This document shows positions 33,537-44,304 of a stretch of 64,000 nt of DNA, in pieces. A program made the translations under genes and the position numbers. The stretch is from NCBI GenBank assembly GCA_028583685.1, contig JAMXIF010001253.1, positions 79,248,219 through 79,312,218 on the forward strand, read 5' to 3'. Below the pieces are notes generated by a model that searched no databases, was not told the origin of the DNA, and was given only the letters and a program-made list of their open reading frames with translations. Position 1 is the first letter of the stretch, and every line of letters begins with the position of its first letter. This DNA comes from Petaurus breviceps papuanus (taxonomy: Eukaryota > Chordata > Mammalia > Diprotodontia > Petauridae).

Positions 33537-34278
33537 ATTCTAAGCCCTTTAATCTCTTAGTATAGAAACTGCTAAATCTTATGTTATCCTGATTGTGTTT
33601 CCACAATACTTCTCTTGTTTCTTCCTGACTGCTTACAATATTTCCTCCTTGACCTGTGATCTCTGGAATTTGATTATGATATTCCTTGGTGTTTTCTTTT
33701 TGGGATCTTTTTCAAGAGGCAATCTGTGAATTCTTTCAGTTTCTATTTTACCCTCTGGTTCTAGAATATCAGGGCAATTTTCCTTGAGAATATTTTGAAG
33801 GATTATTTCTAGGCTCTTTTTTTGATCATGGATTTCAGGTAGTCCAATAATTTTTAAATATTCCCTCCTGGAATGTATTTTTCAGGTCAGTGGTTTTTCC
33901 AATGAGATATTTCACATTGCCTTCTATTTTTTTTTTCATTTGTTTGGATCTGTTTTATAGTATCTTCATTTTTCATGACATCATTAGCTTCCATTTGCTT
34001 CAATCTAATTTTGAAGGAATTATTCTGTTAAGTGAGTTTTTGAAATTCCTTTTCCATCTGGGCAATTTGAGTTTTTAACTCATCATTCTCATCATTGGCT
34101 TTTTGGACCTCTTTTGCCATTTGAGTTAGTCTATTTTTTAAGGTGTTATTTTCTTCAGTTGGGTTGTTGACTCTCTTTTCATGATTTCTTGCATTATTCT
34201 CATTTCTTTTCCCAATTTTTTCCCAACTTCCCTTACTTGATTTTCAGAATCCTTTTTGAGCTCCTCCATGGCCTGCAA

Positions 34279-34473
34279 CTAGTTCATATTTTTCTTTGAA
34301 GCCTTTGATGCAGGAGTTTTGACTTTGTTGTCTTCTTCTGGTCCCATGTTTTGAGGCTTTTTGTCCCCCAAAAAGGATTTATGGTCTGATTGTGCTTCCT
34401 CTGTTTGCTCATCTTGCCAGCCAATTACTTGAATTTTGAGCTCTTTGCCACAGTAGTGGTAGCTGTGTCCCAT
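34279..34473 (-). pseudogene. HAL1 ORF1 N-terminal relic, element 2
   Basis: A 64-codon frame includes GWQDEQTEEAQSDHKSFLGD, KKPQNMGPEEDNK and ASKASKKNMN. It corresponds by position to the first ~60 residues of ORF1 in element 1 (KQSKYSNPTLDSFFGGQKGS). It ends at a stop just before the coiled coil, which continues in decayed form downstream. Confidence 0.6.
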
Positions 34474-34944
34474 ATTGCTGGGGTTTTTGCAAATGTTGTT
34501 AGAGCTATGAGGAGTACACCCTCTCTATAGACACCCCAAACTCTGGCACACTGGATTTTCTCACCCAGGACCACTACCCAGATCCAAGCAGGTCAAAGCA
34601 AGAGCAATTACCCTCTGAATGGTCACTTGGTGCCCCTGTGATCTGCAGACCAGGCACTATAGAGGCAGCCACGTGGCAGCAGCTGCAGGCACTGCACCTC
34701 TGCCACCTCTAGCCCAGGAGGCAGGAACCGGACAGCACTCTTCTGTCACCCAGTTCCAACAGAGTTCCCCACTGACCTTTTACTTTCTCTTTGGCATATA
34801 TGGGTTGAGAAGTCTGGAAACCACCACAGCTGCTGGTGTTTCACTCTTTTGAAGTCAGCTCTGGCTGCTCTGTGCTACTGTTTGGGGTTGCCTCAGGTCT
34901 GGGACCATGTGGCTCACATGGGACTCCTGCTTGTGATTTCTCAC

Positions 34945-35655
34945 CTCATCTGGTTAGTACTTGGTACCAGTAATGCTAATGGTTATTTGTTAATTCATTA
35001 GTTAATTTTATCCTGTCCAACAGCTGTCTGTACTCCTACTAGTTGTTTTGAAAATATGTTTTCTTGATAACAAGGAGAGTCGATGAGATTGAAGAAATTA
35101 ATACATTGCTGGCTGTAAAAATAATTCATAGCTCATAACGCATCAACAGTGGATTTACTATTGCCACCCTTATAAATGATTGGTAATGTTGTTATTTGGT
35201 CTGGATCTCTAATTTCATTTGTGTTAAGTTTTCAGGGATGGGACTTATTCAGGCTAACTCCTCACTTGTTTAGACTTTTTCCTAGCCCAAAATGAGACTT
35301 GAATAACTTATCCAGCAACAGGCACAAAGAAGTTGACTTGATCATAGTAGGAGAAGCATATTCAACTAGAATAGCATAGAGAGGGAGGATACCTTGAGTT
35401 GATTTTGCTGAGTAAAGCTCCCCTGCTTGAGTTAACTACCATGATCCACTTGATATACATCAAAGTGCCCCGGAGCTCCTTGGGGCTGCTTCATGCTGAG
35501 GCAATGAGAAAGTGAATTCTATAGGCAGAGTCTTTAATCCCCTCAGCCAACCAGGTCTCAAAGAATACAAGGAATAACTGGCCTGACTTGCATGGGGAGT
35601 AGAAGTTAGAATACTGTTACTACCACTAAGAAGCAATTGGTAAGGCAGTCCCATT
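34945..35655. other. Unassigned non-coding stretch
   Basis: Right flank of the HAL1/L1 nest. The 64-codon minus-strand frame at 35460-35654 has no recognisable motif. Confidence 0.45.
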
Positions 35656-35659
35656 CAGT

Positions 35660-35865
35660 TCAACTTGAATTTAGTGTTGAGTAAGACCTGAGTTTGAATA
35701 TAGCCTTAGGCACTTACTAGCCTTTTTACCTTGGGAAAATCACTTAGATTTTCTGAGTCTTTGTTAAAAAAAAAAAAAAAAAACCTTTCCCCTTGGTAAA
35801 ATGAAGTATCTGGACTTGATACCATATCAGGTTTCTTCCAGATCCAAATCTAGGATCTGATGTTT
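35660..35865 (+). repeat. MIR relic, plus strand
   Basis: AAGACCTGAGTTTGAATATA (B-box region), TTACCTTGGGAAAATCACTT and TTTCTTCCAGATCCAAATCT are in MIR order. An internal run of about 18 A sits where the CORE normally reads 'tcctcatctgtaaaatg'. Confidence 0.65.
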
Positions 35866-35939
35866 CATACATATAGATAGATAAATTTTGCAACCTAAGA
35901 GGCTTAGTAAGTTATCTGGGGCACTGACTGAGAAGGTAA

Positions 35940-36050
35940 GTAAATGTCATCCCATTCAGTTTTTGTCACAGGTGGGACTTGAATAATTCCAGGTCTTCTG
36001 GACTCTGAGGAGAGTTACCTATCCAATATACCATGCTACTTCTCTTCTGT
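35940..36050 (-). repeat. MIR head relic, minus strand
   Basis: GTGGGACTTGAATAATTCCA and CTATCCAATATACCATGCTA match the reverse-complement MIR head. Diverged. Confidence 0.45.
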
Positions 36051-36369
36051 TATTGTTAATTCATGACATAGATGTCATTATATTCAAAGAAAAAGTATAT
36101 GGTGGAAATTGCTTAACTGCTTAGGACAAAAAAAAAGAAAGCTTTTATGCCTTTAATAAATGACATCATATTAGAAGGTTCTTCTCTACTTTCTCCTTGA
36201 CCTGTTTTTATATAAATAGACAAATGCTGAAAAAGTCTAGATTGTTTTGTAAAGATACTCCTTTCCTTAAAGCATTCATCTCTTAAGAGAGGCCTGAATT
36301 AGATAATTAGAAAGGTCATAGATGTATACCTGAAAGGAACTAAGGATCCTTGCTGCTCAGTATTAGCTT

Positions 36370-36496
36370 AGAAAACCTCAAATTAAAATTACCTGTGTGG
36401 TTTTATATTTTTATGTATTTTATTAAACATTTCTCAGTTATATTTTAATCTCATTGGTCTGTACTTAGGAGTTTTGACTTGGGGGAGTTTGACACC
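36370..36496 (+). mobile_element. Small hAT-type element, third copy
   Basis: ATTAAACATTTCTCAGTTAT, TTTTAATCTCATTGGT and the end GTTTGACACCTCT match the family at 13260-13468 and 13886-14063. The right terminus is kept and the left is eroded. Confidence 0.55.
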
Positions 36497-36514
36497 TCTA
36501 AACTGGAGCATCTG

Positions 36515-36635
36515 GACCAGTACAGTCATTTTACAAATGGAGAGACTAAGGGCTAGGAAGCCAGTGACACAGAAGTAGTAAGAATCAGGAAAGATTTCAA
36601 ATCTGAACTCTAGAGCCAGGGATCTTTTGAAGGTA
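36515..36635 (-). repeat. MIR relic, minus strand
   Basis: TTTTACAAATGGAGAGACTA and GTGACACAGAAGTAGTAAGA match the reverse-complement CORE. Confidence 0.55.
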
Positions 36636-36639
36636 CAAC

Positions 36640-37545
36640 ACTGAAAGGCAAGGAGAATCAGCTTATTTAAGAAATTTTAGTTGTATGAAGCAAGATTTTT
36701 TTCCCCCTGATATGCTAAATTTCATTGTATTTGGTGAATTTTCATGTGGCTTAATTAGAAATTGCACTTGGATACTCCAATAACATATCATCAGATATCC
36801 TTAGGAAATCTGGAATCCGAAACCTTTGGCAATCTGAGAAAGCTAGAAAACTCACAAACATGTACATTTGGAAAATACATACAGTATGTTAAGTCTGAGT
36901 CTGGTACAATGAATTGTGCATTCTCTTCACTTTAAATTGAGGAAATGGGGACAGGTAAAGGTTTTAAGTGTGAAAGTCTTCCTTGTTTCATTTTATGTTC
37001 TTCTGTATGAATAGACCAGTGATTTAATGAGAACCTTTCAAAAGAAAGACTGAAATGAATTCATAATGAAATAGTCTACCTTTTACCACTGACTTTTTCC
37101 TTAATAATCTTATTACTGTAGCTATATTTTGAAAGGTAATTTTCTTCCTTTTATCTTGGAAATATTGACACATTTAGATATCATAATAAGAGTATGTTGA
37201 CAGAATTGCCAGTAAATTCTGTTTAGGCAATGCTATATCAAGCTTCTGAGTAAGAATTTCAGTCTTGCTAGGCAGAATAGTCAACAGCATGAAATAAGGG
37301 AGGGAAATGCCCTTATTTGAGTGGGCAAATAATTCTTTGTTTGTTCAGCTGTTAGCTTTCTTTTGTGATGCCTGTCAGGTGCAATATAGTCAGGCTTCTA
37401 ATGATATAGTCAGGTTTTTTCATATTTAAAAATTATGTCTTTTGACTATTTTCCCCATCAATCATTACAAAATATAAGCCGAAATATAATATAAGGTTAT
37501 TACTATTAAAATGAATAAAATTCAAAGCGCAGGAGGGATATTTCC
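36640..37545. other. Unique AT-rich stretch
   Basis: No recognised repeat or gene. Confidence 0.5.
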
Positions 37546-37549
37546 TCAT

Positions 37550-37705
37550 TATGACTGTAAACATGTATGCATTTTATAGATTAAGAAATAGATGAACAGT
37601 GAAATCAGATTACTTGTATGAGGTCACAGGATGAGTCAGTGTTAGAATGAATAACCAGTAATAAAACCTAGGTCCCCAGACTGCAAGTCTGGTGCCATAA
37701 ACAAG
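37550..37705 (-). repeat. MIR relic, minus strand
   Basis: ATTTTATAGATTAAGAAATA, GAGGTCACAGGATGAGTCAG and AAAACCTAGGTCCCCAGACT match reverse-complement MIR. Confidence 0.55.
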
Positions 37706-37709
37706 AAGC

Positions 37710-38775
37710 TAATATAGGGTTCTTTGACTAGAGAATTATTGTAATGAAATGAGTTTTAAGAAAAGTATGGCTTGTAGTCAGTGTTTATAGCTTGTTCTAG
37801 ACTACAGAATATCCTTCTGGAAGTATTATACTCCTTCCTCTTAAATTATCTAAGAAAAGTGTGAAAATATAGCTGTTATGTAAGAGATAAAACTGTTTTT
37901 CCTAATTAGTAGCCTAACAATGTATGTCCTGATATGAAATCCACACATTTTTCCTCCCCCCCCTTTTTTCTGATAATCTGTCTCTAAATTTTGTAAAGCA
38001 TTTTAAGTACACAAGATATTGTATTTATTGTAAAATTACATTGGACACATTGGTTATGGAAACTTCAGGTGGGACATGGGAGAATTTTGATAAGGTGTGA
38101 ATGAATCATTATACTAGTTTATAGTATACTAGCTTTAGTGTAATGATGACATTAATGATTTTGAAGATCTATCTGTCTTCCTGAACAAATTTTATAAGTT
38201 GATTTTTAGTCAATTTGGACATATTCTTAGATTTGTTCATGTGTGTGTGTGTGCATTTGTATGTGGTAGAATGGGGGACTCAGATGGAGTGTTGTATTCT
38301 GGGATAGAATAAAAAAGGGGACTCAAACTTGTTTTCTACTTCCAACCATTAGAAACCTGTATTAATCACAACATTCAAAACTGACACTAAACCCAGCAGT
38401 CTACATCCTTTTAAAAGGCTATGTCATTTTCCAGAAATCCTCAAAGTTCAATAAAATTCAGCATTCCCATTGGAACATATTGACTCCTCCATTAGTCGAT
38501 GTGCAGTAATATTCAATTGTATCAGTAAGATCAGAGATTTCCCCTAACAATGAAGATTTTAATCCATTCGTTCCTGCCCATTTTATGTGGGCATCTATGC
38601 TATGAAAAGCATATCATAGAGTGTCTGCCCAATGTACCTCTCGTTCTTTTGATATCATGAGCATAGCCATGAGTAGTGGGACTCTGCATGAACTATCCCT
38701 CCCTCTCACCTTATGATCAAACCATTTTTATTGACAGTACTTGTGTTAATAATAAAGGTAGATAAAGAGATAGGA
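37710..38775. other. Unique stretch with one copy of a local duplicate
   Basis: No gene recognised. 38215-38370 resembles 39325-39565. Confidence 0.45.
38215..38370 (+). repeat. Local duplicate, copy A
   Basis: ATATTCTTAGATTTG, a (TG)n run, AGAATGGGGGACTCAGATGG, TATTCTGGGATAGAAT and TTCCAACCATTAGAAACCTG correspond in order to copy B at 39325-39565. Either an old local duplication or two copies of an unnamed repeat. Confidence 0.5.
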
Positions 38776-38779
38776 TGAT

Positions 38780-39215
38780 AGATTATCTATGTTTACAAAA
38801 GACTTGACATCATTTTCTTTCAATCCTCAATCTCTGAAATATGAAGATAGGTATTCTTATTCCATTTTTTCAGATAAGGAAACTTAAACTCAAAGAGAAT
38901 AAGGATTATAGTACCAACTGCTGTATTTAGTATCAGAGGATCTATGATTCAGTCATGGCCCTGCCACTTGAATCTAGTATGACCTTGGGTAAAACCTCTT
39001 TAAGCATCAGTCCCCTCTTTCTGAAATAGGTATTGGACTAGCTGAAATAATTAAATAATTATATAAATGTAAGACATATACAAAATAAATTAGTCACTTC
39101 CAGAATTCCTTCCCAACTTCTAAGCTTATGATCCTTTGACCATATGATTTGCTTATGATTATACAGGTAGTAAATTGTAGAACTGAGATTCAAACATGAC
39201 CAGGTATTCTGATGC
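38780..39215. repeat. Three decayed MIR fragments in mixed orientation
   Basis: 38780-38900 is minus (TTTTCAGATAAGGAAACTTA). 38905-39060 is plus (GTATGACCTTGGGTAAAACC). 39095-39215 is minus (CAGGTAGTAAATTGTAGAAC). All are old. Confidence 0.5.
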
Positions 39216-39324
39216 CAAATCCTTTGTTTTTTTCCTTGTGCAATAGGGCCTTGCTCTGTGGCTTCTCTGGTGTCCATATTATAAGAAATTGAAAAACAAG
39301 AGACAATAGAAGACATTTACTGAA

Positions 39325-39440
39325 GGGGACTATATTCTCAGATATGGTGTGTGTGTGTGTGTGTGTGTGAGTGTGAGTGTGAGAGAGAGAGAGAGAGGGA
39401 GAGAGAGAGAGGGAGGGGAGGGGGGGGAAGGGGGAGAAGG

Positions 39441-39481
<41 letters not shown>

Positions 39482-39565
39482 GAGGTCTGAACTAGAGGGA
39501 TTTATTCTGGGAAAAGAGGGAACTCATGCTAGTTTATTTTAGTTTCCAACCATTAAAGCATCTGC
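39325..39565 (+). repeat. Local duplicate, copy B, expanded by simple repeats
   Basis: ATATTCTCAGATATGG, (GT)n(GA)n, AGAATGGAGGTCTGAAC, TATTCTGGGAAAA and TTCCAACCATTAAAGCATC match copy A at 38215-38370. The microsatellite between the blocks has expanded here. Confidence 0.5.
39343..39478. repeat. (GT)n-(GA)n microsatellite
   Basis: Alternating GT followed by a long GA/GGGA purine tract. The 63-codon frame across it (ERER repeats) is not a gene. GT runs can adopt Z-DNA and purine tracts triplex DNA, as general properties. Confidence 0.95.
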
Positions 39566-39879
39566 TAGACTCAGTAGAAAACCAAGCAAATTTTCTGAGC
39601 CTTAGTTTGGCAAATGTACAGAAGGACCAGGTAACTTGGAAATAAGGAGGAGCCAAGTGCTTGTTAAAGAAATAACTTCTGGGTATGCCTCATTCACCAG
39701 TATCCTAGCATAAGGCTAAGAAGCTGGAACCATGGGTGAATTTTATTTGTCTAGAGAACTGCTTGCCATGGATATACTAAATCAGATGCTTAGCAAGAAT
39801 TTTTTGTCCCTGATGCTGCTAGATTTTGTTCTCAGTCATCATTAACACCTTGGAAGGTAGAGGTTGAGATTGACTAGTT

Positions 39880-40345
39880 GACCCCATATTTTGCAGGCTC
39901 TTACTTCCACTTCTACTTACCTTTGTGATTCACATTTTTTTCAGCTGAGTCAAAAAGACTTTTCCCTTTTTTAACTTGCTTGTACTCTCTCCCTATCCAC
40001 AACAGTCATCTATATTTTGTATCCTCCTTTGCCCTCCTGTTCTGCTGTGCCCTCTAGGACACCTACTCTACTGTTATTGAACTTCCTTTTACCCTCTATC
40101 TCTTAATTTCACACTATTTATATCATGGAAACCTGGTTCTCTACAGAGGACACTGAGGATACTGACTCCCTGGAGAATCTCTATCACTCGCTCATTGTTC
40201 CTTCTTCCTCCTCTCATCACCACTTTCCCTTTCTTTTTTCTACTCCTCTACCCCCAACACACTTGCTGGGACAGAAGTGAGTGCTTGATCATTGTTCTTT
40301 AGTACAATTTCCATATCCTTTTATTACAGCCAATATTCTGCAACT
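39880..40345 (+). repeat. L2 relic, endonuclease region, plus strand
   Basis: ATCATGGAAACCTGGTTCTC followed by AGAGGACACTGAGGATAC encodes METWFSTEDTEDTDS. This corresponds to the conserved TETWL..ED stretch of the L2/CR1 apurinic-like endonuclease. Surrounding frames are broken. It is an internal piece of L2 lacking its reverse transcriptase. Confidence 0.6.
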
Positions 40346-40377
40346 TTTATTTAGTTAGGGTTTTTTTTTTTAATTTT

Positions 40378-40700
40378 CAAGGGTTTATTAAGTACCTGTC
40401 AATCAGTTACTCAATAAACATTTATTAAGTGCCTCTTATGTGACAGTGTGCTAAATTCTGGGGATGCCCCTCCCCAACAAACCAGAAAAAGCCTCTGCCC
40501 TCAAGGAACTTAAGACTTAAGACATTTAGCACTATGCCAAAGCATACGAAGGTAGTCATAAAACTATATGTAAAATTGACATCTGTAAAAGAATCAATAA
40601 TCATTTATTAAACACCTTCTTTATGTTAGGTACCATTCTAAAATGCTGAGGATAACAAGCCTAAAATGAAACTGTTCTGCCATCAAGATGCTTCTCTTCT
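40378..40700 (-). repeat. Two L2 3' ends, minus strand
   Basis: CTCAATAAACATTTATTAAG with TGCCCTCAAGGAACTTAAGA, and further on ATAATCATTTATTAAACACC with TACCATTCTAAAATGCTGAG, are two reverse-complement L2 ends in a row. Confidence 0.6.
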
Positions 40701-40704
40701 AAAT

Positions 40705-40795
40705 GGTAAACCACTCTAGTATCGTTGCCAAGAAAACCTTAAATGCAGTCATGAAGGGTTAGAAACAACTGAAAATGGCAGAACCACAACAACTC
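40705..40795 (+). repeat. MAR1 3' tail fragment
   Basis: GGTAAACCACTCTAGTATCG, CCAAGAAAACCTTAAATG and AACTGAAAATGGCAGAAC match the RTE-like MAR1 tail only; the SINE head is missing. Confidence 0.65.
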
Positions 40796-40824
40796 TGCCT
40801 CTTAATTAATTAATTGGAAATTAA

Positions 40825-41070
40825 TAATGATAACTAGCATTCATATAGTGCTTTGAGGTTTGCCAAGTTCTCAAAAAATGCTTATTTCATTTGATCCTCA
40901 CAAAACCCTGGGAAGGAGAGTATATTATCTTTGTCTCAATTTTGAAAATAAGGAAACTGAGGAGTTTAAGTGACTTGCTTAGGATCACATAGCTAATGTC
41001 TGAGGTAGTATTTGAACTCAGATCTTACTCTTTAAGGTCCAGCATTTTATTCACTAGGTGTCTCTGGATG
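40825..41070 (-). repeat. MIR relic, minus strand
   Basis: ATATAGTGCTTTGAGGTTTG, TTGATCCTCACAAAACCCTG and GTATTTGAACTCAGATCTTA follow the reverse-complement marsupial MIR from tail to B box. Confidence 0.75.
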
Positions 41071-41244
41071 AATATTCTACCTGATATCTGGGTAAAAAGT
41101 TGGCATGGCAGACAGGAGCAGGGGGTAGGGATGGTGGCAGGGAGGCTGGGGAGACTGAGACTCATAGAATCCTGGAACCATATCATGTCCAATCCTTGCC
41201 TTTGGTCCCATCTGTCTACTTCAAAGGGTCATTATGGAGATCAA

Positions 41245-41385
41245 ATCAGTCATTAATAAATATTTATTAAGTACCTACTATGTGTTAGGTACTGTGCTAT
41301 GAGATAATATTTACAAAAGAGAGAGAGCTTAGCACTGTGCCTGGCACATAGTAGGAGCTTAATAAATATCTATTGATGACTGATT
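41245..41385. repeat. Back-to-back L2/MIR 3' ends
   Basis: 41245-41310 is reverse-complement (TTTATTAAGTACCTACTATG). 41325-41385 is forward (AGCACTGTGCCTGGCACATA, then GCTTAATAAATATCTATTGA). Confidence 0.65.
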
Positions 41386-41389
41386 GATT

Positions 41390-42290
41390 CATGGTTACTT
41401 AAATTATATTACTTGCTACTCCCTCAAAAAAGTATAGCTTATTTTTTTAAATAAAATTATTAATATGTGAAAAAAGGTGCTTCCCCTCTAATAGTAGTCT
41501 TTTATGTCAGCTAGTGGAATCTGATTATCACAAGAAATAAAGAAAAGCTACTTTTCATAATTTTTAAAATAGATTCTGGTTGGGTGTTTCTTGAAGGTGA
41601 GCACAGTAGTACCTTGATTAGAAGATCCTCTGGAAACGTTACCAGACAACAAGAACAAGAAAAATCAAAAAACCAAAACTTTGTCCTGTAAAAAAAAAGT
41701 GATTCCAAATTCAGCATTCTTTCACTGTACCATGCTGTACTGCCAAGAATACAAATATATCAGATTAAAATATTTTAAAGTTATAGTACACTTAAAAATA
41801 TGCAAGCCTTTCTCCAGTGAGAAATTGAGGTAAATTAAATTGCTCAAATTTTCCATTGGAATTTAAAATTGTTCTAAGGCTTTGATTCTGAAATTTATTT
41901 TTATGGCCATGGCTCACAAATTAAAGTAAATTTGGCTCAGTGTTGATGTTTGAAACAAGATCCAAGCAATGCTGCTCCAAAATTTACATTGACAAAATCT
42001 TCATCCTAGAGAAAAATAAAGAGCCCAGGGTGTTAGCAAACAGTTTCATCTTTGAATAATTCTCATTATTAATGCATAACGGTGATGTGAGGAAAAATTA
42101 GCTTTGACACAGAATAGCTTGCCACAGATAATTTTAGAGTAGAATGTAATTTTAGCTCCTCATGGAAGCAGATCTAACTATATCTTTTCTCTTGCTTTCT
42201 AAGAAAAATTTTCCTACGTGCTGTACTTCATTTGAAATTGTAGGTATATTTATGTACTGTGTGTGAATCAATAGGTGCTTCTTAAGGGAA
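41390..42290. other. Unique AT-rich stretch
   Basis: No recognised gene or repeat. Confidence 0.5.
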
Positions 42291-42294
42291 GTGA

Positions 42295-42678
42295 ATAAAC
42301 ATTTGTATTTCACCTACTATGTACCAGGCCCTATGCTAAACACTTTACAAATGTTATCTTATTTTATCCTCACATCAACCCTATTATTTACTATTATGAC
42401 TCCCATTTTGCAGTTGAGGAAACTGAGGCAAACAAGTTAAGTGACTTGAAACATCATGTAGCTAATTAGAATCTGAGACTGGATTTGAACTCCTGTCTTC
42501 CTGAGTCCAGGGCTAGTTCTTCATCCACTTCCTATATATCAACCTACCACTGTCTTTAAAAAAAACTATACAATATCTGAGACTGGATTTGAACTCCTGT
42601 TTTCCTGAGGCTAGGGCTAGCTCTCCATCCACTTCCCATATATAACCCCACCACTACCCTTTAAAACAATACAATTCC
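42295..42678 (-). repeat. MIR relic with duplicated head
   Basis: A reverse-complement MIR (CATTTTGCAGTTGAGGAAAC, GACTGGATTTGAACTCCTGT) whose final 104 bp is repeated in tandem: copy 1 from 42471, copy 2 from 42575. Both contain CTGAGACTGGATTTGAACTC and CATCCACTTCC. They differ at roughly one site in eight to ten. Confidence 0.75.
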
Positions 42679-42689
42679 TTTTGTAAATA

Positions 42690-44185
42690 CCTTTTGTAAG
42701 AGTTAGGTTCTGAGTTAGTACTACAGCAATATTTTTAATTTTTAAAAGAGCTGTAATTTTTATAACGTACTTTTTAGATGCCTACATAAGGCAGTTAACA
42801 TAGGTTCATTGGTTCTTTCTAAACATTTCAGGTGTGGTTTGTAGGGGAAAAAATGTCAAAAAGATCTCTTCCAAGAAAATAAGGGGAAAGACGGTTATGG
42901 TTCAGCTTTTACAGTTGAAACAATTTTTTTTAATATCCCACAACTCTGCTGACCTGACCATGATGATTCACTTTAGGAAAATCATGCATTTTTCATTTGA
43001 TCACTAAATAGTTTCTGCTGAACACAATTGTTATCCTGTAACAGAAGTAGCAGTATAGTAGATAGAATGTTGGCATGAAAGTGATGCTTTTTAAAATTTG
43101 TTGTTTTCTAAAAAGATTAAAGACAGCCACTTCTTTCATCATATGTCTGAAGTATCTTTATTTTTATTTGTGCTGAATTTCTGGCATCCTCCATGTTTTC
43201 TTTTTACATGAAGCTTCCATGCTAAATTGGAAAAAAAAAACTTTTTTGTGTGTGCTAGTATCTTATTTTAAATTCTAATAATATTTCCTTTGTGGTATAA
43301 TTTTGGGTTTTAGATCACTTATAACTTCCCATTTCACTACCTGAAAGCCAGCTTTTTTCCTTAATCATCCATTGTTGATATCAGAGAACTTCCTCTTACT
43401 ATGATCCTCCCACGCAGGTGTCAGATTTAATAATACCATTGCCACTGTTAACTTAGTTGTTCACTGCCACTCCCCCAAGCAACTCTTGCTGGTTTTATGA
43501 AATAAGAAACAGTTATTACTCTTCATATTTGTATGAAATCTTTCCATGGTAGTTTCCTTTGCAAAATGAAGCTCACTTGAACTTATCAATTAAATTACTT
43601 AATTACTACTTCTATGCTTAAGAATAAACTCATTTCCTTCATTTTAAATTAGTTTTTTTTAAAATCAGAAATGAAATAGTAATGTTTAAGGTAAATTTAT
43701 ATAATGTAACAAATATTCCCTACCTGTCAGCAAACCTGTGTTAGCAAAGTGAAAGGGAAACATGAAGCAGTTATTTGGATAACCACTCTAGAAATTTCTC
43801 TAAATCATCCAAATAGTTTTAAAATAGCTTGATATGTTGATATACACATTGATATATGGAGTGCTGGCAAACCCCTTTCAGACTTTGGATTTATATAAAG
43901 CATGTGAAAAACTAGGCATTCAGATAGGTAAAAGAGAGTGACCTCAATTGAGCCTTGGGTTTAGCAGTCTCAGTTCCTGTTTCCCAATCTACATATGTAC
44001 ATGGAAGAAAAGAGGAGACTTTGAAGTTGAAATATGAGGAACTCTCAATCCCAAAGATGAGAAGAGTAGTTCCAAGAAAAGACGTAAATCCTAAGGGCAT
44101 GGCTAGCTTTGTTATTTAATTCTTATGTATTTATTGTAGTATCATATGCTATATGTATTCCAGCTACTACCTGGGTTTGTATCTT
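42690..44185. other. Unique AT-rich stretch
   Basis: About 1.5 kb with no recognised repeat or gene. Confidence 0.45.
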
Positions 44186-44189
44186 ACTA

Positions 44190-44300
44190 CCACCCCCAAC
44201 TCCCACCCACACTAAACTATAAACTGTTTGAAAGGAGAAACCATGTCTTAGCTAAGGGGTGCTATTTCTCCAGTGCCTAGCACAGTGCTCTGTGCACAAT
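44190..44300 (+). repeat. L2 3' end, plus strand
   Basis: CTATAAACTGTTTGAAAGGA with CAGTGCCTAGCACAGTGCTC is the L2 terminus. It abuts a long L2 in the opposite orientation. Confidence 0.6.
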
Positions 44301-44304
44301 AGAA

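Larger units (their letters stand above)
32314..34927 (-). mobile_element. HAL1 element 2, about 2.6 kb, 5'-truncated
   Basis: It shares the whole layout of HAL1 element 1 on the minus strand: GC-rich 5' UTR, ORF1 relic, 3' UTR with TA/TG simple repeats (33120-33220) and an A-rich end. The target duplication TGCTTGTGATTTCT is at 32300-32313 and 34928-34941. The 5' end stops near the CTCACATGGG block, about 200 bp short of the start seen in element 1. Again there is no ORF2. The two copies differ at many sites, so they are separate insertions rather than a duplication. Confidence 0.8.

Noticed and set aside
28494-34927. Tandem segmental duplication of a single 2.7-kb unit
   Set aside because: Each copy has its own target-site duplication, a different 5' end and many differences, so two separate HAL1 insertions explain it better.
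39351-39542. ERER-repeat protein
   Set aside because: Translation of a (GT)n(GA)n tract.
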